This document shows positions 35,581-44,441 of a stretch of 64,000 nucleotides of DNA, piece after piece. Source of the DNA: JALSRK01 sp964461995 (GTDB lineage Bacteria; Acidobacteriota; Terriglobia; Bryobacterales; Bryobacteraceae); NCBI GenBank assembly GCA_964461995.1, contig CAYWXL010000009.1:1-64000 (forward strand). Direction: 5' to 3'. A model generated the notes under the pieces. It was not told the origin of the DNA. It saw only the letters and a list, made by a program, of their open reading frames with translations, and did no database searches. Both the position numbers and the translations under genes were made by a program. Positions within the stretch are counted from its first letter, which is position 1. Every line of letters starts with the position of its first letter.

Positions 35581-38500
35581 TCAGGCCTGGGCTGGATGCC
35601 GGATGCGGAAGAAGATCGCGTACAGCGTTGGCACGACCAGCAAGGTCAGGAAGGTGGCGAAACCGAGTCCGAAGACGATCGTCACCGCCATCGCGACGAA
35701 GAAAGCGTCCTGGAACAGCGGCAGCATACCGAGCATCGTCGTCAGCGCCGCCATCATCACCGGCCTCATGCGGCTGACGCCCGCCTCGATCACGGCATCG
35801 TAGGGGTCCTTGCCTTCCCGGATCAGTTCGTCGGTGGCGTCGATCAGCACGATCGAGTTCTTAATCAACATGCCCGTCAAGCTCAGGAATCCGAGCAGCG
35901 CCATGAAGCCGAAGGGCTGCTCAGTGATCAGCAGCCCGACAGTGACGCCAATCACCGCCAGCGGCACGGTCAGGAAGATGATCGTGGGCTGCTTGATCTT
36001 GTCGAATAGCAAGATCACGATCAGCACCATCATTCCAAAAGCGAGCGGCAGCTTGGTGGCGAGCGCTGCCTGAGCCTTGTCGGAATCGTGCTTCTCGCCG
36101 CGCCATTCGAACTCGAAGCCGGGAGGCAATTCGATCGATTCGATCGCCGACGCGATCCGCTGCCGCAGCGCCTCCGCGGTGCCGAAGCCCTCGTCGGCCT
36201 GGGCTTTCAGCGCGCGTTTGCGGTCTAGCCGGCGGATGATGTTGTCGTCGAATCCTGTTTCGATTCTGGGCGCCACCTGGCTCAAAGGAACCACCCGGCC
36301 TGTGCCGCTCGCCCATACTGGAATGCTCGGCAGGTTGTTCGGGTCGGCCCGTTCCCCGGCCGGCGCCCGGGCGATGATCGGCAGCAGGTCGTCGGCTTCG
36401 CGGTACAGGCCGACGGTCCGGCCTTGGAAGCTCATCTGGATCGCCGCAGCGATATCGGGCCGGGTGACGCCCGATGCCCGAGCCAAGGTTTCCGAGTAGA
36501 CGGGCTTCACGACCTTCACCTGGTGCCGCCAGTCGTCGCGGATGTTCACCACGGCCGGGTCGCTCCGCATGATCTCCTTGGCCTGCTCGGCGAGCTGCCG
36601 CAATATCCGGCGATCCGGCCCGGTGAACATCGCCTCGATCTTGGCTCCGCCGCCTGGTCCGATGCGGAACTTTTTGGTCCATGCCTCGGCGTCCGGGTAG
36701 TTCGCCGCGATGTATTTCTCGATCTGCGGCCGCACCGCGTCAATCTTCTTGTAGTCGTCCACGGATACGATGATCGTGCCGTAGGCGCTGTTGATGTCCT
36801 CGGGGGAATACGTCAGCAGGAACCGCATCGCGCCTTGGCCTGTAAAGGAAGCCGTATGGATGACGCCGTCGATGTTTTCCCGGATCCATTTGTCGATCTC
36901 AGCGACATCGGCCGCCGTCTGCCGGATGTGTGCGCCTTCCGGGCGCCAGTACTCAACGTAGAACTGGGGCCTCGTCGAATCCGGGAAAAAGCTCTTATCG
37001 ACAAACTTGAACCCCCAGACCGCCGTGAGAAAAATCCCGACCACCACCGCCACCGTGAGCCACCGGCGGTCCACGCAGAGCTGCAGGATCTTCCGGTAGC
37101 CCGCGTAGATCTTGCCTCCGTACGGGTCCGCCGCGTCAGCTTGCTGCACCGGCTTGAGCATCATCGTGCCGAGCAAGGGCGTCGTTGTGACGGCGAACAC
37201 CCAGCTCAAGCCGAGCGAGAAGAGAATCACCTGGAACAGCGAGCGGCAGTATTCACCCGTCGAATCCTGCGAAACTCCGATGGCGGCGAAAGCGAGGATC
37301 GCTACTGCTGTGGCGCCCAGCAGTGGCATCGAGTTCTTCCCCACGACCTCGATCGCGGCCCGCACCCGGTCCATTCCCTTCTGGGAACCGACCAGGATGC
37401 CGTCGGTGACCACAATGGCGTTGTCCACCAGCATTCCCAGGGCGATGATCAGCGCGCCGAGAGAGATTCGCTCGAGGTTAACTCCCCAAATCGCCATCGG
37501 GATGAACGTCCCGGCGATCGTGAACAGCAGCGTCATGCCAATGAGCAGCGCGCTGCGCATGCCCATGAAGATCAACAGCACGACGATGACGATGATCAGC
37601 GCTTCGATCAGATTGACCATGAAGCCGCTCACCGCCTTCTTGACGTCTGCGGCCTGGAAGCTCACGATGCCGAGTTCCATACCTTCGGGGATCCGCGATT
37701 GCAGCTCCGCCAACCGAGCGTTCACAGCTTCGCCCATTACGACCGCGTTGCCGCCCCGCACTGTGGAGATGCCGATACCGATCGCTGGCTTGCCATCGAA
37801 GGTCATGATCTGGCCCGGCGGGTCCTGGAACCCCCGCTTAATGTCGGCGACGTCGCGCAGGTAGACCAGCTTGCCGCCGGGCGCGCCCTGGATCAGCAGG
37901 TTGCTCAGGTCCTCGACCGAGGTGAACAGTCCAGTGGGCTCCACGCGAATGAACTCGGCCCCGACGTGGACGCGTCCGGCGTCCACCACTGCATTCTGCA
38001 GCCCGAGCGTCCGATAGACCTGCTGCGGCGAGATGCCGAGCTGCGACAGCCGCGCCCGCGACATCTCGACATAGATCACCTCCGGTATCTTGCCCCAGAA
38101 TTCGATCTTCGAGACGTCCGCACAAAGCAGCAACTCCCGCTTCAGCATCTTGGCGACGTCCCAGAGTTCCGCGTACGAGTAGCCCTCGCCGCTCAGGGCC
38201 AAAAAGACCCCGTAGACGTCGCCGAAGTCGTCATTGACAATGGAAGGGCCAGCGCCTGGCGGCAAATTCCCTTGAACGTCGCCCACTTTCCGCCGCAACT
38301 CGTCCCACACCTGTGGCAGCGTGTGTTTGTCGTACTGCTCCTTCATCTCGGCGTAGACGATGGAAAGACCGGGCCGGGAGATCGAGCGCACTTCTTTGAG
38401 CTGCCCCATCGCCTGGACGGCCGTCTCGATGCGATCGGTGACCTCTTCTTCTACCTCACGCGGACTCGCGCCCGGATACGGGGTGAAGACGACTGCTTCC

Positions 38501-38628
38501 TTGATCGTGAATTCCGGATCCTCCAAGCGCCCTAAGCCTTGAAACGAGAGGTAGCCGCCGACGAGCGCCACGCCGGTCAGCACGAGCGTCGTCGTCTTTC
38601 GTTTTATCGAGAACTCAGCCAGGTTCAT
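35581..38628 (-). CDS. RND-family efflux transporter permease (AcrB-like)
   Basis: A 1015-residue inner-membrane pump with 12 expected membrane helices and two large periplasmic loops. Family sequence is clear: LAEFSIKRKTTTLVLTGVALVGGYLSF, EEEVTDRIETAVQAMGQLKEV, and FLSLTGMLIKNSIVLIDATDELIREGKDPYDAVIEAG. The helix-4 proton site reads GMLVDNAIVVTDG, one Asp followed by Asn, where AcrB has two Asp. This occurs in other RND families and suggests a substrate class different from classical drug pumps. Its ATG overlaps the stop of the adaptor gene (ATGA), so the operon is tightly coupled. Substrate unknown. Confidence 0.93.
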   Translation of the reverse strand: MNLAEFSIKRKTTTLVLTGVALVGGYLSFQGLGRLEDPEFTIKEAVVFTPYPGASPREVEEEVTDRIETAVQAMGQLKEVRSISRPGLSIVYAEMKEQYDKHTLPQVWDELRRKVGDVQGNLPPGAGPSIVNDDFGDVYGVFLALSGEGYSYAELWDVAKMLKRELLLCADVSKIEFWGKIPEVIYVEMSRARLSQLGISPQQVYRTLGLQNAVVDAGRVHVGAEFIRVEPTGLFTSVEDLSNLLIQGAPGGKLVYLRDVADIKRGFQDPPGQIMTFDGKPAIGIGISTVRGGNAVVMGEAVNARLAELQSRIPEGMELGIVSFQAADVKKAVSGFMVNLIEALIIVIVVLLIFMGMRSALLIGMTLLFTIAGTFIPMAIWGVNLERISLGALIIALGMLVDNAIVVTDGILVGSQKGMDRVRAAIEVVGKNSMPLLGATAVAILAFAAIGVSQDSTGEYCRSLFQVILFSLGLSWVFAVTTTPLLGTMMLKPVQQADAADPYGGKIYAGYRKILQLCVDRRWLTVAVVVGIFLTAVWGFKFVDKSFFPDSTRPQFYVEYWRPEGAHIRQTAADVAEIDKWIRENIDGVIHTASFTGQGAMRFLLTYSPEDINSAYGTIIVSVDDYKKIDAVRPQIEKYIAANYPDAEAWTKKFRIGPGGGAKIEAMFTGPDRRILRQLAEQAKEIMRSDPAVVNIRDDWRHQVKVVKPVYSETLARASGVTRPDIAAAIQMSFQGRTVGLYREADDLLPIIARAPAGERADPNNLPSIPVWASGTGRVVPLSQVAPRIETGFDDNIIRRLDRKRALKAQADEGFGTAEALRQRIASAIESIELPPGFEFEWRGEKHDSDKAQAALATKLPLAFGMMVLIVILLFDKIKQPTIIFLTVPLAVIGVTVGLLITEQPFGFMALLGFLSLTGMLIKNSIVLIDATDELIREGKDPYDAVIEAGVSRMRPVMMAALTTMLGMLPLFQDAFFVAMAVTIVFGLGFATFLTLLVVPTLYAIFFRIRHPAQA

Positions 38629-39908
38629 CGGCGCTCCCTCAACTCGGAGACGATCTCGCGGACTTTCTGCCCTTCCGTGAGATAGCTGGCGCCCGCAGTG
38701 ATCACCGTGTCGCCCTGCTTGACGCCGCTAAGAAGCATCACGCTCTCACCGGCCATCTCCCCGACCTGGACCTTGGCCTTGCGAACCGTCATCGTCGAGT
38801 TGTCCAGCAACCACACGCAGGCGTCTCCGTTCTCATCGGTGAACACAGCCGCGACCGGCACCGAAAAGCCCAGGGCCGCGGCCCCCTCGGCTTGGACGTG
38901 GACCTCCCCGGTCATGCCCGCCAGAATGAGGCCCTCTTTCGGCTGCCGGACCTGGAAGATCACCGAGTAGGTTCGGGTCATCGGGTCAGCTTCAGCGGCG
39001 ATTTCGGTCGCCTTCGCGGGCACCTTCGCTGCCGGAAGCGCTGGGAACGTGGCGTAGAAGTTAGGCAAGGTCTCTTTGCGCCATTTGGCTACGACGGTTT
39101 CCGGAATCTGGGCCACGAGCTCCATGATCTCGATGTTCTGCAGGCTGAGCACCGGTTGTTGGGCCTGAACGAACTCAAAATTCTCGACGAAAGTCTCGGC
39201 GACGATGCCCGCGTACGGCGCCCGGAGCGCCGTGTCTTCGAGGTCGTTGCGGGCTCTTTCCAAACGCGCCTCGGCAGCCCGGATCCGCGCGTCCATGGCG
39301 TCGATGTCTTCAGGCCGGGCGCCCTTCAACGCAATCTGGAGCGCCTCCTCGGCCGCCTGCAGTTGGGCCTCGGCCACGTCTCGCGCCGCCCGCCGCTGGT
39401 CGTACTCCGCCTTCGATACGTTCCCGTTTTCGTAGAGGCGCTGGTAGCGGCGGAAGGTGGCGTCGGCTTCGAGTAACCGCGCCTTCGCGGCCGCGAGATC
39501 CGCCTGGAGACGGCGAATGTCTTCGGGACGGGCCTGTTCCATCGCTTTGCGCTGAGCGCGCAGGCCGGCGATCCCCGCCTCGATGTTACGCACCGCCGTC
39601 TCGAAGTCCCGCGGGTCGATTTGAGCGAGAAGCTGGCCCTTGGCCACCTTCATTCCCTCAGTGACGGGAAACTCGACCAGCGGACCCGAGACGCGGAACG
39701 ACAGTTTCGCTCGTTCGGCCGCCCGCAGCGTGCCCGGGAATACGCGCCCCCCCGTGGCTTCCGTGTCCCCTAGCACGACGGTTTTGACCGGGCGCACCGG
39801 GGGCTCGGCGACCACCGTCTCCTCCCCGCAGCCTGCCGCTGACAGCCCCCCCAACGCCAGAAGAATCGCCAGCGGGTATCGTGACATGGTTTCTCGTGAC
39901 CTCTTCAT
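38625..39908 (-). CDS. RND periplasmic adaptor (membrane fusion) lipoprotein
   Basis: A 427-residue adaptor linking the pump to TolC. The N-terminal lipobox LSAAGC (about residue 22-27) anchors it to the inner membrane. KTVVLGDTEATGGRVFPGTL begins the beta-barrel domain. AKGQLLAQIDPRDFETAVRNIEAG and APYAGIVAETFVENFEFVQAQQPVLSL form the split lipoyl domain around a long coiled-coil hairpin (about 95-190). VQAEGAAALGFSVPVAAVFTDENG leads the membrane-proximal domain. ATG 39908 is 29 bases after the TolC gene; ATG 39887 is an alternative start. Confidence 0.92.
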   Translation of the reverse strand: MKRSRETMSRYPLAILLALGGLSAAGCGEETVVAEPPVRPVKTVVLGDTEATGGRVFPGTLRAAERAKLSFRVSGPLVEFPVTEGMKVAKGQLLAQIDPRDFETAVRNIEAGIAGLRAQRKAMEQARPEDIRRLQADLAAAKARLLEADATFRRYQRLYENGNVSKAEYDQRRAARDVAEAQLQAAEEALQIALKGARPEDIDAMDARIRAAEARLERARNDLEDTALRAPYAGIVAETFVENFEFVQAQQPVLSLQNIEIMELVAQIPETVVAKWRKETLPNFYATFPALPAAKVPAKATEIAAEADPMTRTYSVIFQVRQPKEGLILAGMTGEVHVQAEGAAALGFSVPVAAVFTDENGDACVWLLDNSTMTVRKAKVQVGEMAGESVMLLSGVKQGDTVITAGASYLTEGQKVREIVSELRERR

Positions 39909-39937
39909 GGGAAATTCCCTACGCTCCTCTCCGACGT

Positions 39938-42394
39938 TTACCGCCGCTTCACCGGATAGCCGGCCTGCCGGAAGTACCCGTCCAGACGGTTCAGGAACTC
40001 CTGCCGGTCCTGCGCCGAGCGGTAATAGTCGAACCGACCGACAGCCCGTTGCACGCCCGTTTGGTCGATCAGGTAGTCGAACACGGCGTTGGCCGCGCGC
40101 AGTTCTGCTGCAAGGGCTTGGTTCTGCGCGTCCAGCAGCGTCAAAATGTCCGCGATCCCCTCGGCGTAGCGGGCCTTCACCAGCTCCAGGTTGCGCCAAG
40201 CGGCGTCGGCTGCGTCCCGCGCCAACTGGATGCCGATAAAAGACGCGTTTGCCCGGTGCAAGACCGCCCGGGTCCGCTCTTCGATGCGCTGTTTCACAGC
40301 CTCACGTTCGGTCATTACCTTGCGGAGTTCTTCCCGCGCCCGGCCCAGGCGCGCCCGCTGGGCGCCGCCCTGGAATACCGGCAGCGAGCCAGTGACCGAG
40401 ATGGTCCAGTTGTACGGGTCCGTGAACAACACATCCAGCGGCGGCGGTAGCGCGGTGCTGCCCACACCGTAGCGGCCCAGGTACGTTCCTTCGGCTTTCG
40501 CCCCCAGCCGCGGCACATAGAACGAGCGCTTGGCGGCTGTAAGTTCGCGCCGCTGCGCCCGGACTGCGGCCTCGAGCTGCTGCAACTCCGGAGATTGGCG
40601 TAAGGCCTCCTGCGTCATGAAATCCCGTAACAGTGCGAACGCCCGCGGAGTCTCGATATAGGGCCGGAGCTGTTCGAAACTTGTCACCAGCTCCGGGTCG
40701 TCCAAACCCGCTTCCCGGGTGATGAAAAGCTCTTCGATCGGGCGGTTCAATACCCGGTTCAACGCGATCTCCGCCTGGCTGCGTAAGGCCGCCGCATCCA
40801 CGACATCGCGCTTGTTCACCGCCAACTGGCTCTCCCATCGGAATAGCTCCTCGCGTCCGGCGTGACCTATCTCGACTCGAACCCGCGCCAACTCCAAGTT
40901 CGAGCGCGTCAGCTTGAGGTTGTTTTTCTGCACCCGCTCGATCGTCTTGGCGCGGAGCACGTTCAGGTAGCTTTCCGCAGCCTCCTGTATAATGTCGAGC
41001 CGGACTTGCGCCCTTTCTTCGCTCCGAAGTTCCTGAAACCTCTTCTCGATGTCGTAGCTAGCTTTCACGTCGTCGGAATAAATCAACTGGGTAGCCGAGA
41101 TAGTGCCGAAGGCGAGCTTCTCGGTGTTTTGTCCGACACCCCATTGAGCGCGATCTTTGTCAATTCGGACCGCACCTCCCGAAATGCCGATCTGCGGCAG
41201 CAGGGCCGACCGCGCCTGCCTCACCAGGCGAAGGCCCGCGGCCACGTTGCGGTCTGCCACCGCCAGATCCAGGTTCGCGTTCTCAGCTTCCCGCACCACG
41301 GTGGAAAGCGAGAGGGAACGCGGCGCTTGTCCGGGCTCCTCGTTCAACAACTCAGCGTCGATCAGCATCACCTGCGGCGGCGAAACACCGATCGCCCGAG
41401 CCGTGGCCATGTTGATCGTCAAACTGGAGCGCCGCGAAAACTCCACCGACAAGCCCGCGGCTGGCTCTCCGGAGAGGATTCGCTGTAAGTCGATGCCGAC
41501 TCGACGGGCCCGCCGAACGTGGGTGGTTCTCGGCGCCAGCGTCGCCAACAAGCCGAGTTCCACTTCCTCGACGCCGGTGGCGGAAAAGCTCGGAAGGCGG
41601 CGATCAATGAGTTGCTGGGCTAGACGCCGGATCTCTTCAGAAGACAAGTGCGGGAGTGGAGCGACATAAACGGCTTCCGTGTCCGCAGGAATAGCGGCCA
41701 GCGCCTCATCGAGTGAAGACCCCACCGGGATGATGTTCACTTCGATACCTTCAGCCGCGAGTTGCTGCTTCGCTCTCTGCACCAGCTCCGGGAAGACCTC
41801 CACGGTCCCTTCGATTGTGAGGATCGCCAGGCGCGTGAACGGAACCATCCGGCGAAATACCTTCAGCTCGTCTACGGGCCTCGCGCCCAACGTGATGTAG
41901 GTGAAGTTTTCGACGCCGCTGGCGGCGACTTCTTCCGTCTCCCGCGCCGCCAACGGAACCGCCCGCATCTCCATGGGAATGGACTGCAAATCCGGGTCAA
42001 CAACCATAGTCGCAATGGCCGGCTTCGGCAAAGGTCCGCGTGTGCCCAAGTCTTGGGAAGAGATCAGACCGAGCGCCACCACGAAATGCACTTCGGGATC
42101 GGAAAGTAACTTATCGACCGCTGCCTTAACACCGGCGGCCGTCCAGTCCGCCGTCGCCGATTTGTCGGGGGGAAAGCGCACATCGTATTCGTCGGAAAGT
42201 AATTCGGTGATCTCGCGAACGTATGTGGCGCGGATCGCCTGGTTGCTTTCAGCGGGACCGTCAAAGATCAGTGCGATCCGAACAAGAGGTTTTTGATCTT
42301 GGCCCCAAAGCGGCGCTATCAGGGCACACACCATCACGCCCAGGCGTGACGGCCTTCGCAACAACCGCGAGCAAAGGTGCATTTCCCATGTCAT
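39938..42394 (-). CDS. TolC-family outer-membrane channel fused to a periplasmic-binding-protein domain
   Basis: An 818-residue exported protein, almost twice the usual TolC length. After a signal peptide (hydrophobic to about residue 30), residues about 35-345 look like an ABC-type uncharacterised substrate-binding domain (PF04392-like): VRIALIFDGPAESNQ, VHFVVALGLISSQ, TRLAILTIEGTVEVFPELV, AVYVAPLPHLSSEEIRRLAQQLIDRRLPSFSATGVEEVELG. Residues about 365-800 are a complete TolC, with two long-helix repeats (AQVRLDIIQEAAESYLNVLRAK, and RTRAVLHRANASFIGIQLARDAADAAWRNLELVKARYAEG) and the LTLLDAQNQALAAELR motif. It heads the efflux operon. The extra domain may sense or deliver substrate. Confidence 0.88.
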   Translation of the reverse strand: MTWEMHLCSRLLRRPSRLGVMVCALIAPLWGQDQKPLVRIALIFDGPAESNQAIRATYVREITELLSDEYDVRFPPDKSATADWTAAGVKAAVDKLLSDPEVHFVVALGLISSQDLGTRGPLPKPAIATMVVDPDLQSIPMEMRAVPLAARETEEVAASGVENFTYITLGARPVDELKVFRRMVPFTRLAILTIEGTVEVFPELVQRAKQQLAAEGIEVNIIPVGSSLDEALAAIPADTEAVYVAPLPHLSSEEIRRLAQQLIDRRLPSFSATGVEEVELGLLATLAPRTTHVRRARRVGIDLQRILSGEPAAGLSVEFSRRSSLTINMATARAIGVSPPQVMLIDAELLNEEPGQAPRSLSLSTVVREAENANLDLAVADRNVAAGLRLVRQARSALLPQIGISGGAVRIDKDRAQWGVGQNTEKLAFGTISATQLIYSDDVKASYDIEKRFQELRSEERAQVRLDIIQEAAESYLNVLRAKTIERVQKNNLKLTRSNLELARVRVEIGHAGREELFRWESQLAVNKRDVVDAAALRSQAEIALNRVLNRPIEELFITREAGLDDPELVTSFEQLRPYIETPRAFALLRDFMTQEALRQSPELQQLEAAVRAQRRELTAAKRSFYVPRLGAKAEGTYLGRYGVGSTALPPPLDVLFTDPYNWTISVTGSLPVFQGGAQRARLGRAREELRKVMTEREAVKQRIEERTRAVLHRANASFIGIQLARDAADAAWRNLELVKARYAEGIADILTLLDAQNQALAAELRAANAVFDYLIDQTGVQRAVGRFDYYRSAQDRQEFLNRLDGYFRQAGYPVKRR

Positions 42395-42481
42395 GATGCC
42401 GCCGTCCGGGAAGAAGATTCGAAAAAGACCCAGAGGTGGGAGACATCAGCGCTTCGCGCCGTGCCCGCTGAGTTGTCTGAC

Positions 42482-42581
42482 NNNNNNNNNNNNNNNNNNN
42501 NNNNNNNNNNNNNNNNNNNNNNNNNNNNNNNNNNNNNNNNNNNNNNNNNNNNNNNNNNNNNNNNNNNNNNNNNNNNNNNNN
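42482..42581. other. Scaffold gap (100 N)
   Basis: Exactly 100 N. Unlike the gap at 10038, the flanks share no visible overlap, so the true distance is unknown. It separates the efflux operon from a partial frame and the beta-lactamase-fold gene, and may hide the rest of that partial gene and the efflux promoter. Confidence 0.95.
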
Positions 42582-42787
42582 GGGAAAGGCTCAAGCGTCA
42601 GGCGTCTCCGTGACCTTGCGGCGCCCATCCTCTCACCGCGTAGGGCGATCCTCGCATCGCCGACTGGCGCCGGCGGCGGCATGTCCACGGCGAGCAGACC
42701 TTCATTGCGTCCTTTCACGGTCAGCGCGGCGTTTACAGTATCCCATCCGGGCGGGGCCGCCGCCGGGAGCCGGGGGCCCGGAGACAC
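42582..42787 (-). CDS. Possible partial CDS running into the scaffold gap
   Basis: From GTG 42787 a minus-strand frame of 68 complete codons runs into the N gap. Its translation (GWDTVNAALTVKG, NEGLLAVDMPPPAPVG, ARIALRGERMG) looks more protein-like than chance frames here. The same frame is open from directly after the stop codon of the upstream beta-lactamase-fold gene (42845), so this could instead be a once-fused C-terminal segment. No family is recognised; treat as tentative. Confidence 0.3.
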
Positions 42788-42844
42788 GTGGCGGCGCGGA
42801 GGGACAAACGCGCCCGACGCGGCGATCCCAACCGCTTCCCTGAA

Positions 42845-43849
42845 TCAAGGCACGGCAGGATAGTGCTCGCTGAAACCTGTCCGTCTGTTGATCACCGTGA
42901 AGGAACCGTCGGACGACGCGGCCAAGGCAATCGAGTGTCCGCACATGCCATCCACTAAGTTCGCCAGGTACCGGTCCGGGGCATTGGCTTCGTCTCCTTT
43001 CACGGCGAAATGGAGCTGCCAAAGGGCTTCCAGGCGCGGCGCTTTCATCACGATCCGCCAGGCGGCTGGGTCACCGCCCTTGTGGCCACCGTTGTTCATG
43101 ATCGCCACCCGTGGATTCAGCGCCCGGACGAGGGGCGGCGCGCCGGAGCGGTCCACGCCGTGGTGGGTCGTCAGGTAGACGTCCACCTCGCCGAGTTTGT
43201 TCTCTGGACAGACGAGTTTCAACTCCTCGTTCCAAGGCAGGTCGCCCAAGTCCGCGAACCGGAACCTGCCGTACCGGAGCAGAAAGCCGATCGACTTGCT
43301 GTTTTCTCCGGCGTCGTCCTCGATCTCCGCCGCTGATGCGCATGCCGGATTCGGCCGCCCGCCCTCCGGCAGCGCGCGCTTGACGAACCGGCCGTTGGCC
43401 GCCACGATGATGGCCTCGACACCCCGCAGAGGAATCCTGTCTCCGGGTCCCACGACCAGATGCTTCCCTTTCGACCGCGCCGCGTAGTAGTTCGCCGCCA
43501 GCTCGCTGCCGCGCTTTCCGCCTCCCGCATAGTCGCCGTAATCGACGAAGGTCGCGATTGGAATCCGCTCTGCAACTGCGGGGACGCCGCCGACATGGTC
43601 GCGGTGGTAGTGCGTGACCAACATGTAGTCGATCCGCTCCAGACCCAGACGCCGCGCGGCGGCAACGATGCGGCCGGGATCCCGGCCCTCGAAGCCCGGC
43701 CATCCTGCGTCCACGAGCATCGACTCGCCCTCGGGCGTGACGATCAACGTCGCCTGGCCGCCCTCGACATCGATGAACTCGATGCGCAGTTTGGCGGGTT
43801 CGGCCGTCAGCGGCACGAGGAGGAGAATCAAGGACAGCAGCGCTCGCAT
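42845..43849 (-). CDS. Secreted metallo-beta-lactamase-fold hydrolase
   Basis: A 334-residue exported protein with signal peptide MRALLSLILLLVPLTAEPA. The fold's metal motif is T-H-Y-H-R-D-H-V-G-G near residue 80, giving H-x-H-x-D-H. Further ligands are probably D in RFADLGDLPW and H in YLTTHHGVD. The start RIEFIDVEGGQATLIVTPEGESMLVDAGWPG is typical of the ComEC-like/competence hydrolase branch, here without membrane segments. The substrate may be nucleotide, phosphodiester or lactone. TACCAT seven bases before ATG 43849 suggests leaderless expression. Confidence 0.85.
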   Translation of the reverse strand: MRALLSLILLLVPLTAEPAKLRIEFIDVEGGQATLIVTPEGESMLVDAGWPGFEGRDPGRIVAAARRLGLERIDYMLVTHYHRDHVGGVPAVAERIPIATFVDYGDYAGGGKRGSELAANYYAARSKGKHLVVGPGDRIPLRGVEAIIVAANGRFVKRALPEGGRPNPACASAAEIEDDAGENSKSIGFLLRYGRFRFADLGDLPWNEELKLVCPENKLGEVDVYLTTHHGVDRSGAPPLVRALNPRVAIMNNGGHKGGDPAAWRIVMKAPRLEALWQLHFAVKGDEANAPDRYLANLVDGMCGHSIALAASSDGSFTVINRRTGFSEHYPAVP

Positions 43850-43856
43850 AGCCGGA

Positions 43857-43862
43857 ATGGTA
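43857..43862 (-). promoter_or_regulatory. Candidate leaderless -10 box (TACCAT)
   Basis: On the minus strand TACCAT is followed by seven bases and then ATG 43849, without a Shine-Dalgarno site in the interval. Confidence 0.4.
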
Positions 43863-43937
43863 ACACGCAGGCAGAGCCCGGCAACGGAACAACACGGCCG
43901 ACGAAAGCGTAAAGTATGGTAGGTACAAGAGTCGCAA

Positions 43938-44390
43938 ATGCCTTTCTGCAGCTATTGCGGAACTCAGGTTGAGGAAACCGACCGGTACTGCGCACGTTGC
44001 GGCGCGCGGCAACCAGCGCCGCAGCGCCCCCGCGGCCCGTTCGCAAACTTGAGTTCCCGCAACGCCTCCCTGCTCTGCTACATTCCCCTCGTCGGCTGGA
44101 TCCCGGCGATCGTGGTGCTTGCCTCCGAGCGTTTCAAGACGGACCGCGGCGCCCGGTTCCACGCCTTTCAGGGGCTTTATTTGTTTGTCGCCTGGCTGAT
44201 CGTTGATTGGGCCGTGGGGCCGTTCTTCCACCTCGCCGGCGAAGCCTATCAGATTTCGTTGGCAGCGGTTCTGAAGGCGGCACTGTTCGGCATCTGGATA
44301 TATATGTTGGTCAAGACCAGCCAAGGCGAGACGGTCCGCCTGCCGGTCCTCGGGGAGCTGGCCGAGCGCTCGCTGGCCGAGCAGCGGTGA
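43938..44390 (+). CDS. Zinc-ribbon plus DUF4870-like membrane protein
   Basis: A 150-residue protein. The N-terminal zinc ribbon is C-S-Y-C (residues 4-7) and C-A-R-C (about 20-23). A Pro/Arg-rich linker follows. Then come three hydrophobic segments, at about 48-63, 79-99 and 108-127, with RFKTDRGARFHAFQGLYLFVAWLI, typical of DUF4870/Tic20-like small membrane proteins. It is probably an inner-membrane protein with a cytosolic zinc ribbon; its function is unknown. It lies just upstream of argC on the same strand but has a separate promoter. Confidence 0.75.
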   Translation: MPFCSYCGTQVEETDRYCARCGARQPAPQRPRGPFANLSSRNASLLCYIPLVGWIPAIVVLASERFKTDRGARFHAFQGLYLFVAWLIVDWAVGPFFHLAGEAYQISLAAVLKAALFGIWIYMLVKTSQGETVRLPVLGELAERSLAEQR

Positions 44391-44404
44391 CGGGGACGTC
44401 TCTG

Positions 44405-44434
44405 TGGTATAATTATTCACTCGGATGAATAATT
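44405..44434 (+). promoter_or_regulatory. argC promoter overlapped by an ArgR-like palindromic operator
   Basis: TGGTATAAT (44405-44413) is a perfect extended -10. A perfect 9-bp inverted repeat, AATTATTCA (44411-44419), six bases, TGAATAATT (44426-44434), starts within the -10 and covers the expected transcript start. TGAAT/ATTCA are the half-sites of arginine-repressor ARG boxes, here in outward order as in two adjoining boxes. The leader is about 22 bases and has no Shine-Dalgarno sequence before ATG 44442. Confidence 0.6.
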
Positions 44435-44441
44435 AATCTCC

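Noticed and set aside
36424..38535. Plus-strand open frame of about 700 codons opposite the RND pump
   Set aside because: No domain is recognised; it is an antisense shadow of an unmistakable RND gene with intact motifs.
42393..42863. Plus-strand frame across the N gap between efflux and beta-lactamase-fold genes
   Set aside because: It exists only because N codons contain no stop; both flanks look non-coding on this strand.
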